The notes: a model not told the origin generated them from the sequence alone. 64,000 nt of DNA from Bradyrhizobium daqingense (GCF_021044685.1 NZ_CP088014.1:2590001-2654000); one strand, 5' to 3'. Counted from the first letter of the stretch, positions 37,843-49,469 are shown. Program-made: numbers and translations.

Positions 37843-39017
37843 GCACGACCATGAGCAAGCAACCCAGCCCCAACATCCTCTGGTTTCTGCCGACCCACGG
37901 CGACGGCCGCTATCTCGGCACCGGTATCGGCGGCCGCGAGGTCAACTTCAACTATCTGCGCCAGATCGCGCAGGCCGCAGACCAGCTCGGCTATTTCGGC
38001 GTCCTGCTGCCGACCGGGCGTTCCTGCGAGGATTCCTGGATCGTCGCGTCCTCGGTCGCGCCGTTCACCGAGCGGCTGCGCTATCTCGTCGCCGTCCGCC
38101 CCGGCCTGCAATCCCCGAGCGTGGCGGCGCGCATGACCGCGACGCTGGATCGCATCTCGAATGGTCGGCTTCTCGTCAACGTCGTCACCGGCGGCGATCC
38201 CGTCGAGAACAAGGGCGACGGGATATTCCTCGGTCATGACGAGCGCTACGAGGTCACCCGTGAGTTCCTGGGCGTCTATAGCGATCTGCTCGCCGGCAAG
38301 ACGGTGAACGCAGAGGGCAAGCACATCCATGTCGAGGGCAGCAAGCTCTTGTTTCCGCCGGTGCAGTCGCCGCGCCCACCGCTGTATTTCGGTGGCTCGT
38401 CCGATGCCGGCATCGACGTCGCGGTCGACACCGTCGATAAATACCTCACCTGGGGCGAGCCGCCGGCGCTGGTCGCCGAGAAGATCGCCAAGGTGAGGGA
38501 GGTCGCCGCAGCGCGTGGGCGAAAGCTCTCCTTCGGCATCCGTCTTCACGTCATCGTCCGCGAAACCAATGAGGCGGCCTGGCGCGATGCGAACGAGCTG
38601 ATCAAGCATGTCAGCGACGACACCATTGCGCTGGCGCAGAAGAATTTTGCCCGCATGGACTCCGTCGGCCAGCAGCGCATGGCGCAGCTTCACGGCGGCA
38701 AGCGCGACAGGCTCGAGATCGCACCGAACCTGTGGGCCGGCGTCGGCCTCGTGCGCGGCGGAGCCGGCACCGCGCTGGTCGGCGACGCCGAGACCGTCGC
38801 GGCCCGCATCAGGGAGTATCAGGATCTCGGCATCGATACGTTCATCATGTCGGGCTATCCGCATCTGGAGGAGGCCTATCGCTTCGCCGAGCTGGTGTTC
38901 CCGCTGCTTGCGCTGGAGCAGCCGAGCAACGTCACCAAGCTGCATTTCAACGGCGGTCCGTTCGGCGAGACGGTCGGCAGCGACTTCCGTCCGCAGCATC
39001 GGGTGTCGCAGTCATGA
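37839..39017 (+). CDS. ssuD: FMNH2-dependent alkanesulfonate monooxygenase
   Basis: A 392-aa enzyme that cleaves alkanesulfonates to aldehyde and sulfite using FMNH2 and oxygen, releasing sulfur for growth. Segments typical of SsuD are present: [40 protein letters not shown] and [10 protein letters not shown]. Start GTG 37839 is favoured by GGAAG eight bases upstream and by overlap with the ssuA stop; ATG 37851 is possible. Its reduced flavin probably comes from the reductase at 40725-41306. Confidence 0.95.
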   Translation: MSTTMSKQPSPNILWFLPTHGDGRYLGTGIGGREVNFNYLRQIAQAADQLGYFGVLLPTGRSCEDSWIVASSVAPFTERLRYLVAVRPGLQSPSVAARMTATLDRISNGRLLVNVVTGGDPVENKGDGIFLGHDERYEVTREFLGVYSDLLAGKTVNAEGKHIHVEGSKLLFPPVQSPRPPLYFGGSSDAGIDVAVDTVDKYLTWGEPPALVAEKIAKVREVAAARGRKLSFGIRLHVIVRETNEAAWRDANELIKHVSDDTIALAQKNFARMDSVGQQRMAQLHGGKRDRLEIAPNLWAGVGLVRGGAGTALVGDAETVAARIREYQDLGIDTFIMSGYPHLEEAYRFAELVFPLLALEQPSNVTKLHFNGGPFGETVGSDFRPQHRVSQS

Positions 39018-39820
39018 GCCTGATCGATAGCATCTCGCTTCCGCGCAGCGTCCGCCTGCCGCGCGTCGACGGCCTGATCCAGTGGATCGTGCCGCTCGCC
39101 ATCATCGCGATCTGGCAGGTTGCGAGCGTCACCGGCTTCGTGCCGACCCGCGTGCTGCCGGCGCCGAGCGACGTCGTGCTCGCGGGCTGGAAGCTGCTGC
39201 TCTCCGGCGAGCTCGTCCGCAACATCTGGGTCTCGTTCTGGCGGGCCTCGATCGGCTTCCTGATCGGCGGCAGCATCGGCTTTGCCTTCGGGCTTGCCAA
39301 CGGCCTGTCGCAGCTTTCGGCCAAGCTCACCGACACCACGCTGCAGATGGTGCGTAACGTGCCGCATCTGGCGCTGATCCCGCTGGTGATCCTGTGGTTC
39401 GGCATCGACGAGAGCGCAAAGCTGTTCCTGGTGGCGCTCGGCGTGTTCTTCCCAGTCTACCTCAACACGCTGCACGGCATCCGCACCGTCGATCCGCAAC
39501 TGATCGAGATGGGCCGCATCTACGGCATGACCGATGGCGAACTGTTCCGACGGGTGATCTTCCCGGGCGCGCTGCCCTCGATCTTCGTCGGCATCCGCTT
39601 CGCGCTCGGCATCATGTGGCTGACCCTGATCGTCGCGGAGACCATCGCGGCATCCTCGGGCCTCGGCTACATGGCGATGCAGGCGCGCGAGTTCATGCTG
39701 ATCGACGTCGTCGTGCTCTCGATCCTGATCTACGCCCTGCTCGGCAAGCTCGCCGACAGCGCCTCCCGCGTGCTGGAGCGCCTGACGCTCTCCTGGCATC
39801 CCGCCTTCCAGAAACGTTGA
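39014..39820 (+). CDS. ssuC: Sulfonate ABC transporter permease
   Basis: A 268-aa inner-membrane permease with five to six membrane segments (for example [19 protein letters not shown]) and an EAA-like loop ([26 protein letters not shown]). The start ATGA overlaps the ssuD stop, indicating coupling. It forms the channel with SsuB and receives ligand from SsuA. Confidence 0.94.
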   Translation: MSLIDSISLPRSVRLPRVDGLIQWIVPLAIIAIWQVASVTGFVPTRVLPAPSDVVLAGWKLLLSGELVRNIWVSFWRASIGFLIGGSIGFAFGLANGLSQLSAKLTDTTLQMVRNVPHLALIPLVILWFGIDESAKLFLVALGVFFPVYLNTLHGIRTVDPQLIEMGRIYGMTDGELFRRVIFPGALPSIFVGIRFALGIMWLTLIVAETIAASSGLGYMAMQAREFMLIDVVVLSILIYALLGKLADSASRVLERLTLSWHPAFQKR

Positions 39821-39840
39821 GCATAAATACTGGGAATCAC

Positions 39841-40692
39841 ATGCAGACAGCGCTTCGTACCTCCCTTCCCGAGTCCGAGCTCGCCAGCCGCGCCAGTTTC
39901 GCGCCGCACGCCCGTGTCGTGCGCGAGGAGCGCCCGGCGCAGAACAGCGGCCTCCCGCTCAGCATCCGGGGCTTGCGCAAATCCTACGGCAGCAACGAGG
40001 TGCTGCGCGGCATCGACCTGCACATCCCGGCCGGCCAGTTCGTCGCTATCGTGGGAAAAAGCGGTTGCGGCAAGAGCACGCTGCTGCGTCTGATCGCGGG
40101 ACTGGAAAAAGTCGATGCCGGCAGCATCAGCTTCGGCCAAGACATGCAACCAAAAGACATCCAGCCCGAGGACATTCGCGTGATGTTCCAGGAGCCGCGG
40201 CTGTTGCCCTGGGCGCGAGTGCTCGCCAATGTCGAGGTCGGCCTCGGCCGCGAGCGCGCCTCCACCGATGCGCAGGCCCGCGCCGAGAAGGCGCTGAGCG
40301 AGGTCGGTCTGACCGACAAGCGCGACCAATGGCCCTCGGTGTTGTCGGGCGGCCAGAAGCAGCGCGTCGCGCTCGGCCGCGCGCTGGTCTCCCGCCCGCG
40401 CGTGCTCGCCTTCGACGAGCCGCTCGGCGCGCTGGACGCGCTGACCCGGATCTCAATGCAGCGTCTTCTGGAGCGCGTCTGGCGCGGCCAGGGCTTCACC
40501 GCGATCCTGGTCACCCACGACGTCGCCGAGGCGGTTGCGCTGGCCGACCGCGTGCTCGTGATCGAGGAGGGCCATATCGCCCATGACGTCACGGTTAACG
40601 TGGCCCGGCCCCGCCAGCGTGGGTCGGCCGAGCTGGCCGGCCTCGAAGGCTCGATCCTGAGCCACCTGTTGTCGACGGACGATCGTACCTAA
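39841..40692 (+). CDS. ssuB: Sulfonate ABC transporter ATPase
   Basis: A 283-aa ATP-binding subunit. Walker A is [16 protein letters not shown], the signature is [15 protein letters not shown], Walker B is [13 protein letters not shown] and the H-loop is [10 protein letters not shown]. The first ~40 residues are a non-conserved N-terminal extension. It is the fifth gene of the sulfonate operon and energises SsuC. Confidence 0.94.
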   Translation: MQTALRTSLPESELASRASFAPHARVVREERPAQNSGLPLSIRGLRKSYGSNEVLRGIDLHIPAGQFVAIVGKSGCGKSTLLRLIAGLEKVDAGSISFGQDMQPKDIQPEDIRVMFQEPRLLPWARVLANVEVGLGRERASTDAQARAEKALSEVGLTDKRDQWPSVLSGGQKQRVALGRALVSRPRVLAFDEPLGALDALTRISMQRLLERVWRGQGFTAILVTHDVAEAVALADRVLVIEEGHIAHDVTVNVARPRQRGSAELAGLEGSILSHLLSTDDRT

Positions 40693-40724
40693 ATAGAGGG
40701 AACCCCGGTCCGGGGAGCAACACC

Positions 40725-41306
40725 ATGAATGTAGTCCCCCGCGATCTCATGACCGAAATCCCCGTCTCGTCCGCCGATTTCCGCGGCGCCATGCGTCATC
40801 TCACCGGCGGTGTCAGCGTCATCACCGCCGGGCGCGGCAGGGACATTACCGGCATGACGGTCACGTCCGTGACCTCGCTGTCGGTGGAGCCGCCGACGCT
40901 GCTAGTCAGCATCAACAGGGATGCCTCGTCGTTTCCGTTGATCCGCCGCTACGGCGCCTTCGGCGTGAACATCCTCAACGCCGACCAGCTCGATGTGGCC
41001 GAGCGCTTTGCGGGGAAGGGCGGCTTGAAGGGCGCCGACCGTTTTGCAGGCAGCCAGTGGGTGACATCCGTCTCCGGCGTTCCGCTGCTGATCGGCGCCT
41101 TGTCCGCCGTCGATTGCGAGGTCGAGGAGATCGTCGAGCGTCACTCGCATGGCATCGTCATCGGCCGCGTCCGGGACATCAGGAGCTCGCCGCGCACCGC
41201 CGCGCTGGCCTATTGGCACGGCCAGTATGTGGCGGTCGACCAGGACGAGGACGCGGTCAGGCTCGCCAACGTCAGTGTTCCCACGCGCAGCCGCCGCGGC
41301 GCTTGA
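40725..41306 (+). CDS. Flavin reductase-like protein for sulfonate oxidation
   Basis: A 193-aa protein of the flavin reductase-like FMN-binding fold (FRGAMRHLTGGVSVITAGRGRDITGMTVTSVTSLSVEPPTLLVSIN). GGGGAG lies eight bases before the ATG at 40725. It replaces the SsuE-type reductase seen in enteric bacteria and is expected to feed FMNH2 to SsuD. It is 32 bp from ssuB. Confidence 0.87.
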   Translation: MNVVPRDLMTEIPVSSADFRGAMRHLTGGVSVITAGRGRDITGMTVTSVTSLSVEPPTLLVSINRDASSFPLIRRYGAFGVNILNADQLDVAERFAGKGGLKGADRFAGSQWVTSVSGVPLLIGALSAVDCEVEEIVERHSHGIVIGRVRDIRSSPRTAALAYWHGQYVAVDQDEDAVRLANVSVPTRSRRGA

Positions 41307-41398
41307 CCGCCGTGCCCTGACGCCGAGGCTGGTCTTTTCGACACCATCGCTCTAGAAACGCCCCAAGCCTTCCCGCTGGAAGGCGCGGGAGCCGAATG

Positions 41399-41554
41399 AT
41401 GAAGCGCGTTGCGACCTGGGCCTTCTACGCCATCGGCGCGCTCGCGATCGCCTATCTCGCGCTCTACGCCTATGCGATGTTCTCGGGATCGCCGATCGTG
41501 CCGGGCGACCCCATCCACATCTTCCGCAAGCCCGACGCGCCGAGTTATTCGTAG
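41399..41554 (+). CDS. Small single-pass membrane protein
   Basis: A 51-aa protein: MKRVATWAFYAIGALAIAYL, then ALYAYAMFSG and a hydrophilic tail ending DAPSYS. ATG at 41396 is directly adjacent and would add one Met. One membrane segment at residues about 5-27. Function unknown; the coding pattern and membrane segment suggest a real small gene. Confidence 0.5.
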   Translation: MKRVATWAFYAIGALAIAYLALYAYAMFSGSPIVPGDPIHIFRKPDAPSYS

Positions 41555-41594
41555 GTCAGCCCGCGCGTCGCCGATGTGCCGGCTCTCAGAGCTC

Positions 41595-41678
41595 GTCATG
41601 GCCGGGCTTGACCCGGCCATCCACGTGCATCGGCGATCTGGGAGAGACGTGGATGCCCGGGTCAAGCCCGGCCATGAC
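41595..41678. repeat. Palindromic repeat family A, copy 5
   Basis: An 84-bp copy with swapped arm types: the left arm carries GGCCGGGCTTGACCCGGCC, the right arm GCCCGGGTCAAGCCCGGCC. The other copies have CCCGGG on the left and GGCCGGG on the right. It separates convergent genes. Confidence 0.85.
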
Positions 41679-41692
41679 GAGGGAGTGTGGGC

Positions 41693-42841
41693 CTACCCCC
41701 TCAAGATCGCCAGCGCCAGCGCCTGTGCGCGGGGCACGATGCTGTCGACCTCGAGATATTCCTCCGGCGTGTGCGCGAGCCCGCCGACCGGGCCGAGGCC
41801 GCAGATGGTCGGCGTGCCCACCGCGGCGGTGAAGCCGGAGTCGGCGCAGCCGCCGGAGAACTCGCCCTGCAGCGTGGTGAGGCCCGCATCTCTCGCGGCG
41901 GCCTGGTAGGTCTCGAACAGCGCCTTCGAATCCGCGCTCTGCACCACCGGCACGAACTCGCCCTTGATCGACAGCGTCGCGCTGGTGCCCGGCACGTAGG
42001 ACGTCGTGACGATCGTCTCGATCGCAGCCATGATCCGCGCACGATCCGCCGGATCGACATAGCGCAGGTCGATCTGGCCTTCGGCGTAAGGCGCCGTGGT
42101 GTTGACGGACTGCCCGCCCGAGACCAGCCCGACATTGAGGGTGATGCCCTTGTCGAGATCGGTCAGCCCGTGGATCTGCACGATCTTGTGCGCGAGCTCG
42201 CCGATCGCGCTGACGCCGGCGGCGAAATTGGCGCCCGAATGCGCGGCCTTGCCGGTGATGGCCATGTGCATGAAGATGCCGCCCTTGCGCCCGGTGACGA
42301 CGTTGCCGGTGGGGCGGCCCGGCTCGGAATTGAACACGGCGCGGGCGCTACGTCCCTCGCGCTCGATCACGGGCCGCGAAGACGGCGAGCCGATTTCCTC
42401 GTCCGATGTGATCAGCAGCTTGATGGGATGCGGATGGCCGCCGAATTTGTGGAAGGCGGTGGCCACGAACACGTTCATGACGAGGCCCGACTTCATGTCG
42501 GAGACCCCCGGCCCGTAGGCGCGCCCGTCCCGGATCGTGAACGGACGTCGCCCGGCCTCGCCCTTGCCGAACACGGTATCGCGATGTCCCATCAACAGCA
42601 CCGGCTTCTCGTTGCTGCCGGGCTTTGCGACTTCGGCATGGATCGCGTCGCCGAACGTGCCGTGGCTTTCGCGCCGGCACGGAATGCCGTGCTCGGCAAA
42701 ATGCTGCTCGAACCGCGCACCGACCGCATCGACGCCTTCCTTGTCATAGGAGCCGGAATCAATGTTCACGACATCGCGGAGCAGATTGATCATTGCCTGC
42801 CGCTGCGACGCCAGCCAGTCCGTGATTTGAGCTTCCGACAT
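41693..42841 (-). CDS. M20-family metallopeptidase (carboxypeptidase G2-like)
   Basis: A 382-aa zinc peptidase. The zinc-ligand segment LLMGHRDTVFGKGEAGRRPF and the glutamate region TSDEEIGSPSSRPVIE are present, as is the dimerisation-domain segment HSGANFAAGVSAIGELAHKI. No signal peptide, so it is cytoplasmic. The family hydrolyses C-terminal glutamate or similar amides; the actual substrate is unknown. No operon partner. Confidence 0.9.
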   Translation of the reverse strand: MSEAQITDWLASQRQAMINLLRDVVNIDSGSYDKEGVDAVGARFEQHFAEHGIPCRRESHGTFGDAIHAEVAKPGSNEKPVLLMGHRDTVFGKGEAGRRPFTIRDGRAYGPGVSDMKSGLVMNVFVATAFHKFGGHPHPIKLLITSDEEIGSPSSRPVIEREGRSARAVFNSEPGRPTGNVVTGRKGGIFMHMAITGKAAHSGANFAAGVSAIGELAHKIVQIHGLTDLDKGITLNVGLVSGGQSVNTTAPYAEGQIDLRYVDPADRARIMAAIETIVTTSYVPGTSATLSIKGEFVPVVQSADSKALFETYQAAARDAGLTTLQGEFSGGCADSGFTAAVGTPTICGLGPVGGLAHTPEEYLEVDSIVPRAQALALAILRG

Positions 42842-43392
42842 GTTTTATCCCCACGTGGTCCTGACGCGGGTTATATGGCCTTGCGCAGACGCGACCTAGT
42901 CGCCGAATGCGATGCGGCCATGTGTTCGGTCGCGTAGCCCGAAGCGATGACTGGGGGGGCGTGTCGGGACCGTCCCGCATGTCGCTTCGCATTGTCGCGC
43001 CCTTGGTCGAGAATTATGGGACCACGGTCGGAACGTAGGCGCCCGGTATCGTCAGGGGCCGCTAAGTTTCCGCAGCGGTGCTACCGTCATTTGTACGAAG
43101 CGCGATGATCTTTGTCGCGGCCTTCTTCCCCTGGGTCGATGCCGGCGACCTTGGACATTCCGTTGGCAATCGGCACAACAGTCGCGATCGAGATGGGTAG
43201 GCTTGGCTTACCGTTCGCGCAGGATGCGGCGTCAGTTATAATCTGGGCAGGCTGCCAGTAGGACGTGCCGAAGTCCGTGACTGAGTTTTCAAGGCAGCTC
43301 GCGTGCCGTCGGCAGGCCCTGCCTTGCTCTCGCTCAGAGAGCTCTTTCCAAAGCGACATTTGTCATCGTTCAAACATCGACGGAGAGAAAAC
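42842..43392. other. Long intergenic region
   Basis: About 550 bp without a convincing gene. A short leftward open frame (43087-43359) has no ribosome site or family resemblance. No repeat of the families listed here is recognised. A promoter for the GYD gene is expected near its 3' end. Confidence 0.4.
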
Positions 43393-43725
43393 ATGCCGCT
43401 GTTCATCTCATACGTCTCATACTCAAATTCCGGCATCAAGGGATTGGTCGACAAACCGTCCGATCGCAGCGCGGTCATCGGACCGATGATCGAAAAAGCC
43501 GGCGGAAAGCTCCAGGGAGCGTTCATGACAACAGGCGCACATGACGCGCTCATCGTTGCGGAGTTCCCCGATGGAGCCGATGCTGTCGCCCTCGGAATGG
43601 CGGCCGCGGCGAGCGGGGCTATCGCCAAGATTGAGACCGTACGCGCCTGGAAGATGGGTGAATTCAAGAGTGTTGCGGAAAAGGCTGCGAAGCTTACAAG
43701 CGTCTACGTTCCGCCTGGCAAGTAG
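43393..43725 (+). CDS. GYD-domain protein
   Basis: A 110-aa cytoplasmic protein of the GYD family (MPLFISYVSYSNSGIKGLVDKPSDR, then GAFMTTGAHDALIVAEFPDGADAVALGMAAAASGAIAKIETVRAW). GGAGAG precedes the ATG. Members are small alpha-beta proteins of unknown biochemical role, often stand-alone. No linked gene. Confidence 0.85.
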   Translation: MPLFISYVSYSNSGIKGLVDKPSDRSAVIGPMIEKAGGKLQGAFMTTGAHDALIVAEFPDGADAVALGMAAAASGAIAKIETVRAWKMGEFKSVAEKAAKLTSVYVPPGK

Positions 43726-43848
43726 CTTGTCTGAGCGTGGCGCCGCCATGAGGCGAGACACTTGGTGGCGGTGGCCGGGCTCGTCCCGGCCACTCGCACG
43801 CTTCATGTGAATGCCTGGGTGGCTTGACGAGATCGAAGAGCTGTTTGC

Positions 43849-45231
<1,383 letters not shown>

Positions 45232-45284
45232 GTCAGTCTCCTGTCCGTCTGTTCGCGCTGCCGCGCGTCATTCGCGTGTATTGG

Positions 45285-45635
45285 CTAGCCGCGTTCGGTC
45301 TTGATGATTTCGGTCATGGTCACGCCGAGCTTGTCTTCGACCAGCACCACCTCGCCGCGGGCGACGAGACGGTTGTTGACGTAGATGTCGATGGCCTCGC
45401 CGACGCGCCGGTCGAGCTCGAGCACGGTGCCGGGCCCAAGCTTCAACAGCTCGCCCACGTCCATCTTGGAGCGGCCGAGCACGGCAGAGACCTGCACCGG
45501 CACGTCGAACACGGCTTCGAGGTCGGCCGCGACGCGCGCCGCGTATTCGTCTTCGGTATAGCCGACGTCGGTGCCGGCGGGCGGCATCGGGCCGTTGAGA
45601 TCGGGCAGCGGGACCTGTCCGTCGGTGTCGCTCAT
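45285..45635 (-). CDS. fliN: Flagellar motor switch protein FliN
   Basis: A 116-aa protein. The C-terminal SpoA domain shows VQVSAVLGRSKMDVGELLKLGPGTVLELDRRVGEAIDIYVNNRLVARGEVVLVEDKLGVTMTEII. FliN forms part of the C-ring switch that binds CheY-P. It starts 3 bp after the fliH stop. Confidence 0.95.
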   Translation of the reverse strand: MSDTDGQVPLPDLNGPMPPAGTDVGYTEDEYAARVAADLEAVFDVPVQVSAVLGRSKMDVGELLKLGPGTVLELDRRVGEAIDIYVNNRLVARGEVVLVEDKLGVTMTEIIKTERG

Positions 45636-45638
45636 GGT

Positions 45639-46262
45639 TTAATTCCCCCTGCGGGACGCGATGTAGCGTCCGACCATTTCGTCGATCTTGGCCGCGATGG
45701 CGTTGCGCTCCAGCACGACGCCGCCATCGGCCCATTCGATCCGGCAATCGCCGGTCGCAATCTCCGGCTCGGCCAGGATCACCAGCCGGCCCTCGAAGCC
45801 GCTCTGCTTGGCGAGCCGCTCGATCTTGTCGCGCGCAGCCTCATAGAGCGCGTCGTTGATGCGGACGACGAGATGCGGCGTCGCGACCAGATGCGAGAAG
45901 CAGTCCTTGACCAGCGCCATGATCTCGCCGAGCGGCTCGGCCGCGACCAGATCGGCGCACAGCTTGCGGGCGACCGCGACTGCGACATCGACCGCCTCGG
46001 TCTCCATCTTGGATTCGATGTTGCCGATGCCGGAGGCGATGCCCCGGACCGCGATGTTGATCTCTTCCATGGCGAGCGCGACGCGGCGGTCGCTCTCCGC
46101 CTTGGCCTCGCGCTGGCCGGCGGCAAAGCCGTCCTGATAGGCGCGCGCTTCGGCTTCCGCGACCTTCTGGGCGATCTCGGCGGCGGTCGCGCCCTTCTCG
46201 CGCGTCGACCGCTCGGGCGCCGCGAAGTCGGTATCGAACAGGAATTTCGCCGGAGCGGCCAT
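45639..46262 (-). CDS. fliH: Flagellar export ATPase regulator FliH (FlbE-like)
   Basis: A 207-aa protein with an Ala/Glu-rich, coiled-coil-like N terminus (AAEIAQKVAEAEARAYQDGFAAGQREAKAESDRR) and a C-terminal FliH/YscL-type domain (VAVAVARKLCADLVAAEPLGEIMALVKDCFSHL). Its ATG overlaps the fliG stop. Position between fliG and fliN supports the fliH/flbE call, since sequence conservation in this family is weak. Confidence 0.85.
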   Translation of the reverse strand: MAAPAKFLFDTDFAAPERSTREKGATAAEIAQKVAEAEARAYQDGFAAGQREAKAESDRRVALAMEEINIAVRGIASGIGNIESKMETEAVDVAVAVARKLCADLVAAEPLGEIMALVKDCFSHLVATPHLVVRINDALYEAARDKIERLAKQSGFEGRLVILAEPEIATGDCRIEWADGGVVLERNAIAAKIDEMVGRYIASRRGN

Positions 46263-47356
46263 CAGTACACCAACTCGTCGTCGGCGCGGTTCTTGGTCAG
46301 CATGATCTCGCCCTTGGCGGCGAGGTCCTTGGCGAGGTTGACGAGCAGCGCCTGGGCCTCGTCGACGTCGCGCAGACGCACCGGGCCCATCGCCGCCATG
46401 TCGTCCTGGAGCATCTTGGCCGCGCGCGAGGACATGTTGCCGAAGAAGAAGTTGCGGACATCCTCGTTGGCGCTCTTGAGCGCGACGCCGAGCTTGTCCT
46501 TGTCGACGTTGCGCATCAGGGTCTGGGCCGAGCCGGAATCCAGCTTCACGAGATCGTCGAAGGTGAACATCAGCGCCTTGATGCGCTCGGCCGATTCGCG
46601 GTTGTCCTCTTCAAGCGAGGTGATGAAGCGGGTTTCGGTCTGGCGGTCGAAATTGTTGAAGATTTCCGCCATCACTTCGTGGGCGTCGCGGCGGCGGGTC
46701 TGCGACAGATTGGACATGAACTCGGTGCGCAGCGTCTTCTCCACGCTCTCGATCACCTCCTTCTGCACCGCCTCCATCTTCAGCATGCGGTTGATGACGT
46801 CGAGCGCGAGCTCTTCGGGCAGGATGCCGAGCACGCGGGCGGCGTGCTCCGACTTCAGCTTCGACAGCACCACCGCGATGGTCTGCGGATATTCGTTCTT
46901 GAGATAGTTGGCGAGCACCTCTTCCTGCACGTTGGAGAGCTTCTCCCACATGTTGCGCCCCGCAGGGCCGCGGATCTCGTCCATGATGCCGTTGACGCGC
47001 TCCGGCGGCAGGTATTGCTGCAGCAGGCGCTCGGTGGCGTCGAAATTGCCCATCAGCGCGCCCGAGGCCGACATGCGCGAGACGAATTCGAGCAGCATGT
47101 CCTCGACGGTGTCGACTTCGACGGTGCCGAGCGTCGACATCTCCAGCGAGAGCTGGCGCACCTCATCGTCGTCGAGCAGCGACCAGATCTTGCCGCCATA
47201 TTGCTCGCCGAGCGCCAGCATCAGGATCGCGGCACGCTTGGGACCCGCAAGCGCTTCAGCCTTGGCGCCGCCTGCACGGCTGCCGGCGCGCTGACCGAGC
47301 GTGGAGATCACGCTGGTGATGTCGTTGGAGTTGGCGTTCTGCAGATTGGCGGCCAT
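46262..47356 (-). CDS. fliG: Flagellar motor switch protein FliG
   Basis: A 364-aa C-ring protein that couples torque between stator and rotor. FliG segments are clear: [59 protein letters not shown] and the C-terminal [11 protein letters not shown]...[24 protein letters not shown]. It follows fliF by 41 bp and overlaps fliH by four bases. Confidence 0.97.
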   Translation of the reverse strand: MAANLQNANSNDITSVISTLGQRAGSRAGGAKAEALAGPKRAAILMLALGEQYGGKIWSLLDDDEVRQLSLEMSTLGTVEVDTVEDMLLEFVSRMSASGALMGNFDATERLLQQYLPPERVNGIMDEIRGPAGRNMWEKLSNVQEEVLANYLKNEYPQTIAVVLSKLKSEHAARVLGILPEELALDVINRMLKMEAVQKEVIESVEKTLRTEFMSNLSQTRRRDAHEVMAEIFNNFDRQTETRFITSLEEDNRESAERIKALMFTFDDLVKLDSGSAQTLMRNVDKDKLGVALKSANEDVRNFFFGNMSSRAAKMLQDDMAAMGPVRLRDVDEAQALLVNLAKDLAAKGEIMLTKNRADDELVY

Positions 47357-47397
47357 GTCAGATTACTTCTTGATGCACTTGGCAGAGTTGGTTTGGG

Positions 47398-49011
47398 TTA
47401 TTTCGCGGGTTCTGTCAGCCATTGGCGGATGATGGCGACGGTTTCGTTGGGGTTGCGTTCGGCGAGCTCGCCGACGCGGTGGACGGATTGGGCGTGGACC
47501 TGGCCCTGGATGGTGGCGACGTCGATCGCGCTGGCGGCGCCGCTCGGCAGCAGTGGCTGGCCGGTGGCCGGCGCTGGCTCTTCCGAAGCGGTGGGGCCGG
47601 TCAGCACGCCCGAAATGGCGGCGGCGACTTCGTCGGAGGCGAGGATGCGCTTGACCAGCGGACGGATCACCAGGAACAGCACGACGAGACCCAGCAGCAT
47701 CATCACGCCGAGCTCGACGAAGTACATGAGGTCATCCTTGGTGAACTGAAGCATGCCAAGGAAGCCCGAGGGTTCGCCGATCGGGGCGGTGGAGGGCGCG
47801 TCGGCGAAGCGCAGGTTGACGACCTCGACCTGGTCGCCACGCTTCTGGTCGAAGCCGATCGCCGAGCGCACCAGCGCGGCGATGCGGTCGAGCTGCTCCT
47901 TGGTGCGATCCTGATAGGCGAGCTCGCCCTTGTCGTTCTTTGAATAGATGCCGTCGACCAGCACCGCGACCGAGATGCGGTTGACCCGGCCAGCCTCGGT
48001 CACCTCGGTCTTGGTGGTGCGGGAAATCTCGTAATTGTTGGTCTCTTCGGTCTTCTTGCTCTGGTCCTTGGCCGCGACGCCGTTGTTCTGCTGGTTGCCG
48101 GGCAGCTCGTTGTTGACGGTGACCTGGCCGGTGTTGTCGGCGGTCATGCTCTGCTCTTCGCGGGTCTGGCTCGAGCGCAGCACGCGGCCTTCGGGATCGA
48201 ACTTGTCCGAGGTCTGGGTGACCTTGTTGAAGTCGAAATCGGCGGAGAGCTGGACGCGGGCACGGCCCGAGCCGACCACGGAGGAGACGATGTCCTCGAC
48301 CTGCTTGCGCATCCGTTTCTCGAAGGCGATGCGGCGTTCGTCGCCGAGCGCCTGCTCCGGATCGGCCTGGGCGCCGTCGGCCAGGAGTTGGCCGGCCTCG
48401 TCGACGATCGAGACCCGCTGCGGCTTCAGCCCGTTGACGGCGGAGGCGACGAGATGGCGGATGGCGCGGATCTGCTGGGCCTCGAGCGAGCCGCGGACGC
48501 GGACCACGATCGAAGCCGACGGCTCCGGCGCCTCGCGCGCAAACAGTGGCCGCTCGGGCAGCACCAGATGGACGCGGGCGTTCTGGATGCGGTCGATGGC
48601 GCGGATGGTGCGGGCGAGCTCACCCTCCAGCGCGCGCAAATGATTGATGTTCTGGACGAAGGAGGTGGTGCCGAGCGCGTCCGACTTATCGAACACCTCG
48701 TAGCCGACGCCGCCACCCTTGGGCAGGCCGCCCTCGGCGAGCTTCATCCGCAGCCGCGTGACCTTGTCCTTGGGCACCATGATGATGGAGCCCTCATTGC
48801 GGATCTCGAACTGGATGCCCTGGCGCTCCAGATCCTTGATGATGCTGGAGGAGTCCTCGACGCTGAGGTCGGTGAACAGCGTCGTCATCTGCGGCGTGGT
48901 GACGCGCATGATCACGAACGCGAAGAAGCCGATGAGCGCGGCAGTGACCGCGATCATGGCCCCGAACCGGGCGGCGCCGATACTTTTCAGAAAGTCCGCA
49001 AGACCTTGCAA
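47398..49011 (-). CDS. fliF: Flagellar MS-ring protein FliF
   Basis: A 537-aa membrane protein that forms the MS ring. N-terminal membrane segment about residues 18-40 (FGAMIAVTAALIGFFAFVIMRV). The YscJ/FliF ring domain includes SIIMVPKDKVTRLRMKLAEGGLPKGGGVGYEVFD. A second membrane segment near residues 432-455 (ELGVMMLLGLVVLFLVIRPLV) precedes the FliG-binding tail. Upstream lie CtrA-like half-sites and sciP. Confidence 0.97.
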   Translation of the reverse strand: MQGLADFLKSIGAARFGAMIAVTAALIGFFAFVIMRVTTPQMTTLFTDLSVEDSSSIIKDLERQGIQFEIRNEGSIIMVPKDKVTRLRMKLAEGGLPKGGGVGYEVFDKSDALGTTSFVQNINHLRALEGELARTIRAIDRIQNARVHLVLPERPLFAREAPEPSASIVVRVRGSLEAQQIRAIRHLVASAVNGLKPQRVSIVDEAGQLLADGAQADPEQALGDERRIAFEKRMRKQVEDIVSSVVGSGRARVQLSADFDFNKVTQTSDKFDPEGRVLRSSQTREEQSMTADNTGQVTVNNELPGNQQNNGVAAKDQSKKTEETNNYEISRTTKTEVTEAGRVNRISVAVLVDGIYSKNDKGELAYQDRTKEQLDRIAALVRSAIGFDQKRGDQVEVVNLRFADAPSTAPIGEPSGFLGMLQFTKDDLMYFVELGVMMLLGLVVLFLVIRPLVKRILASDEVAAAISGVLTGPTASEEPAPATGQPLLPSGAASAIDVATIQGQVHAQSVHRVGELAERNPNETVAIIRQWLTEPAK

Positions 49012-49088
49012 GCAACCGCCCCAACAGATTCGGCCGCTTTCACCGGAAAGGCCGAGTGGGCAATTATTGCCTAGGTGATGGTTTCGAT

Positions 49089-49126
49089 ATGGTTAACGAA
49101 GGTTAAGAGGTCGGACAAAAGTTAAC
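49089..49126 (-). promoter_or_regulatory. CtrA-like half-sites upstream of fliF
   Basis: On the minus strand the sequence contains TTAACCAT (plus 49089-49096) and TTAACCTT (plus 49099-49106), plus GTTAAC at 49121-49126. The spacing is TTAA-N6-TTAA rather than the canonical N7. It lies about 80 bp before the fliF ATG. Suggestive but not decisive. Confidence 0.4.
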
Positions 49127-49132
49127 GCCATG

Positions 49133-49165
49133 AAAAAATCGGCCTCGCAGGGCGGGGCCGATTTT
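49133..49165 (-). terminator. Rho-independent terminator of sciP
   Basis: Stem AAAATCGGCC (49135-49144) / GGCCGATTTT (49156-49165). On the minus strand the second arm is followed by a run of T. It is 28 bp after the sciP stop and separates sciP from the fliF operon. Confidence 0.75.
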
Positions 49166-49193
49166 CGTCAAAAGCCGCAGATTTCCGGATCGC

Positions 49194-49469
49194 TTACTGG
49201 CGATATTGCTGAATGCGGGTGGTGCGAAGACCCGCTAGACCGTGCTGGTCGATGGAAAACTGCCAGGAGAGGAATTCGTCGACCGTCAGGGTATAACGGC
49301 TGCAGGCCTCCTCGAGGGAGAGAAGTCCACCGCGCACAGCGGCGACGACTTCTGCCTTGCGGCGGATGACCCAGCGTTTGGTGCCGGGTGCAGGCAGATC
49401 CGCGATCGTCAACGGACTGCCGTCCGGCCCGATGACGTATTTTACCCTCGGGCGATGGGGTTCTGTCAT
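49194..49469 (-). CDS. sciP: CtrA inhibitor SciP (DUF1153)
   Basis: A 91-aa DNA-binding protein that in Caulobacter binds CtrA and blocks activation of CtrA-dependent promoters. The DUF1153 pattern is clear: VKYVIGPDGSPLTIADLPAPGTKRWVIRRKAEVVAAVRGGLLSLEEACSRYTLTVDEFLSWQ. The start MTEPHRPR at 49469 fits the family. It lies immediately upstream of the fliF operon, a CtrA-type target, and is separated from it by a terminator. Confidence 0.93.
   Translation of the reverse strand: MTEPHRPRVKYVIGPDGSPLTIADLPAPGTKRWVIRRKAEVVAAVRGGLLSLEEACSRYTLTVDEFLSWQFSIDQHGLAGLRTTRIQQYRQ

Noticed and set aside
43087..43359. Leftward 90-codon open frame in the gap before the GYD gene
   Set aside because: No ribosome site, signal peptide, membrane segment or family resemblance.
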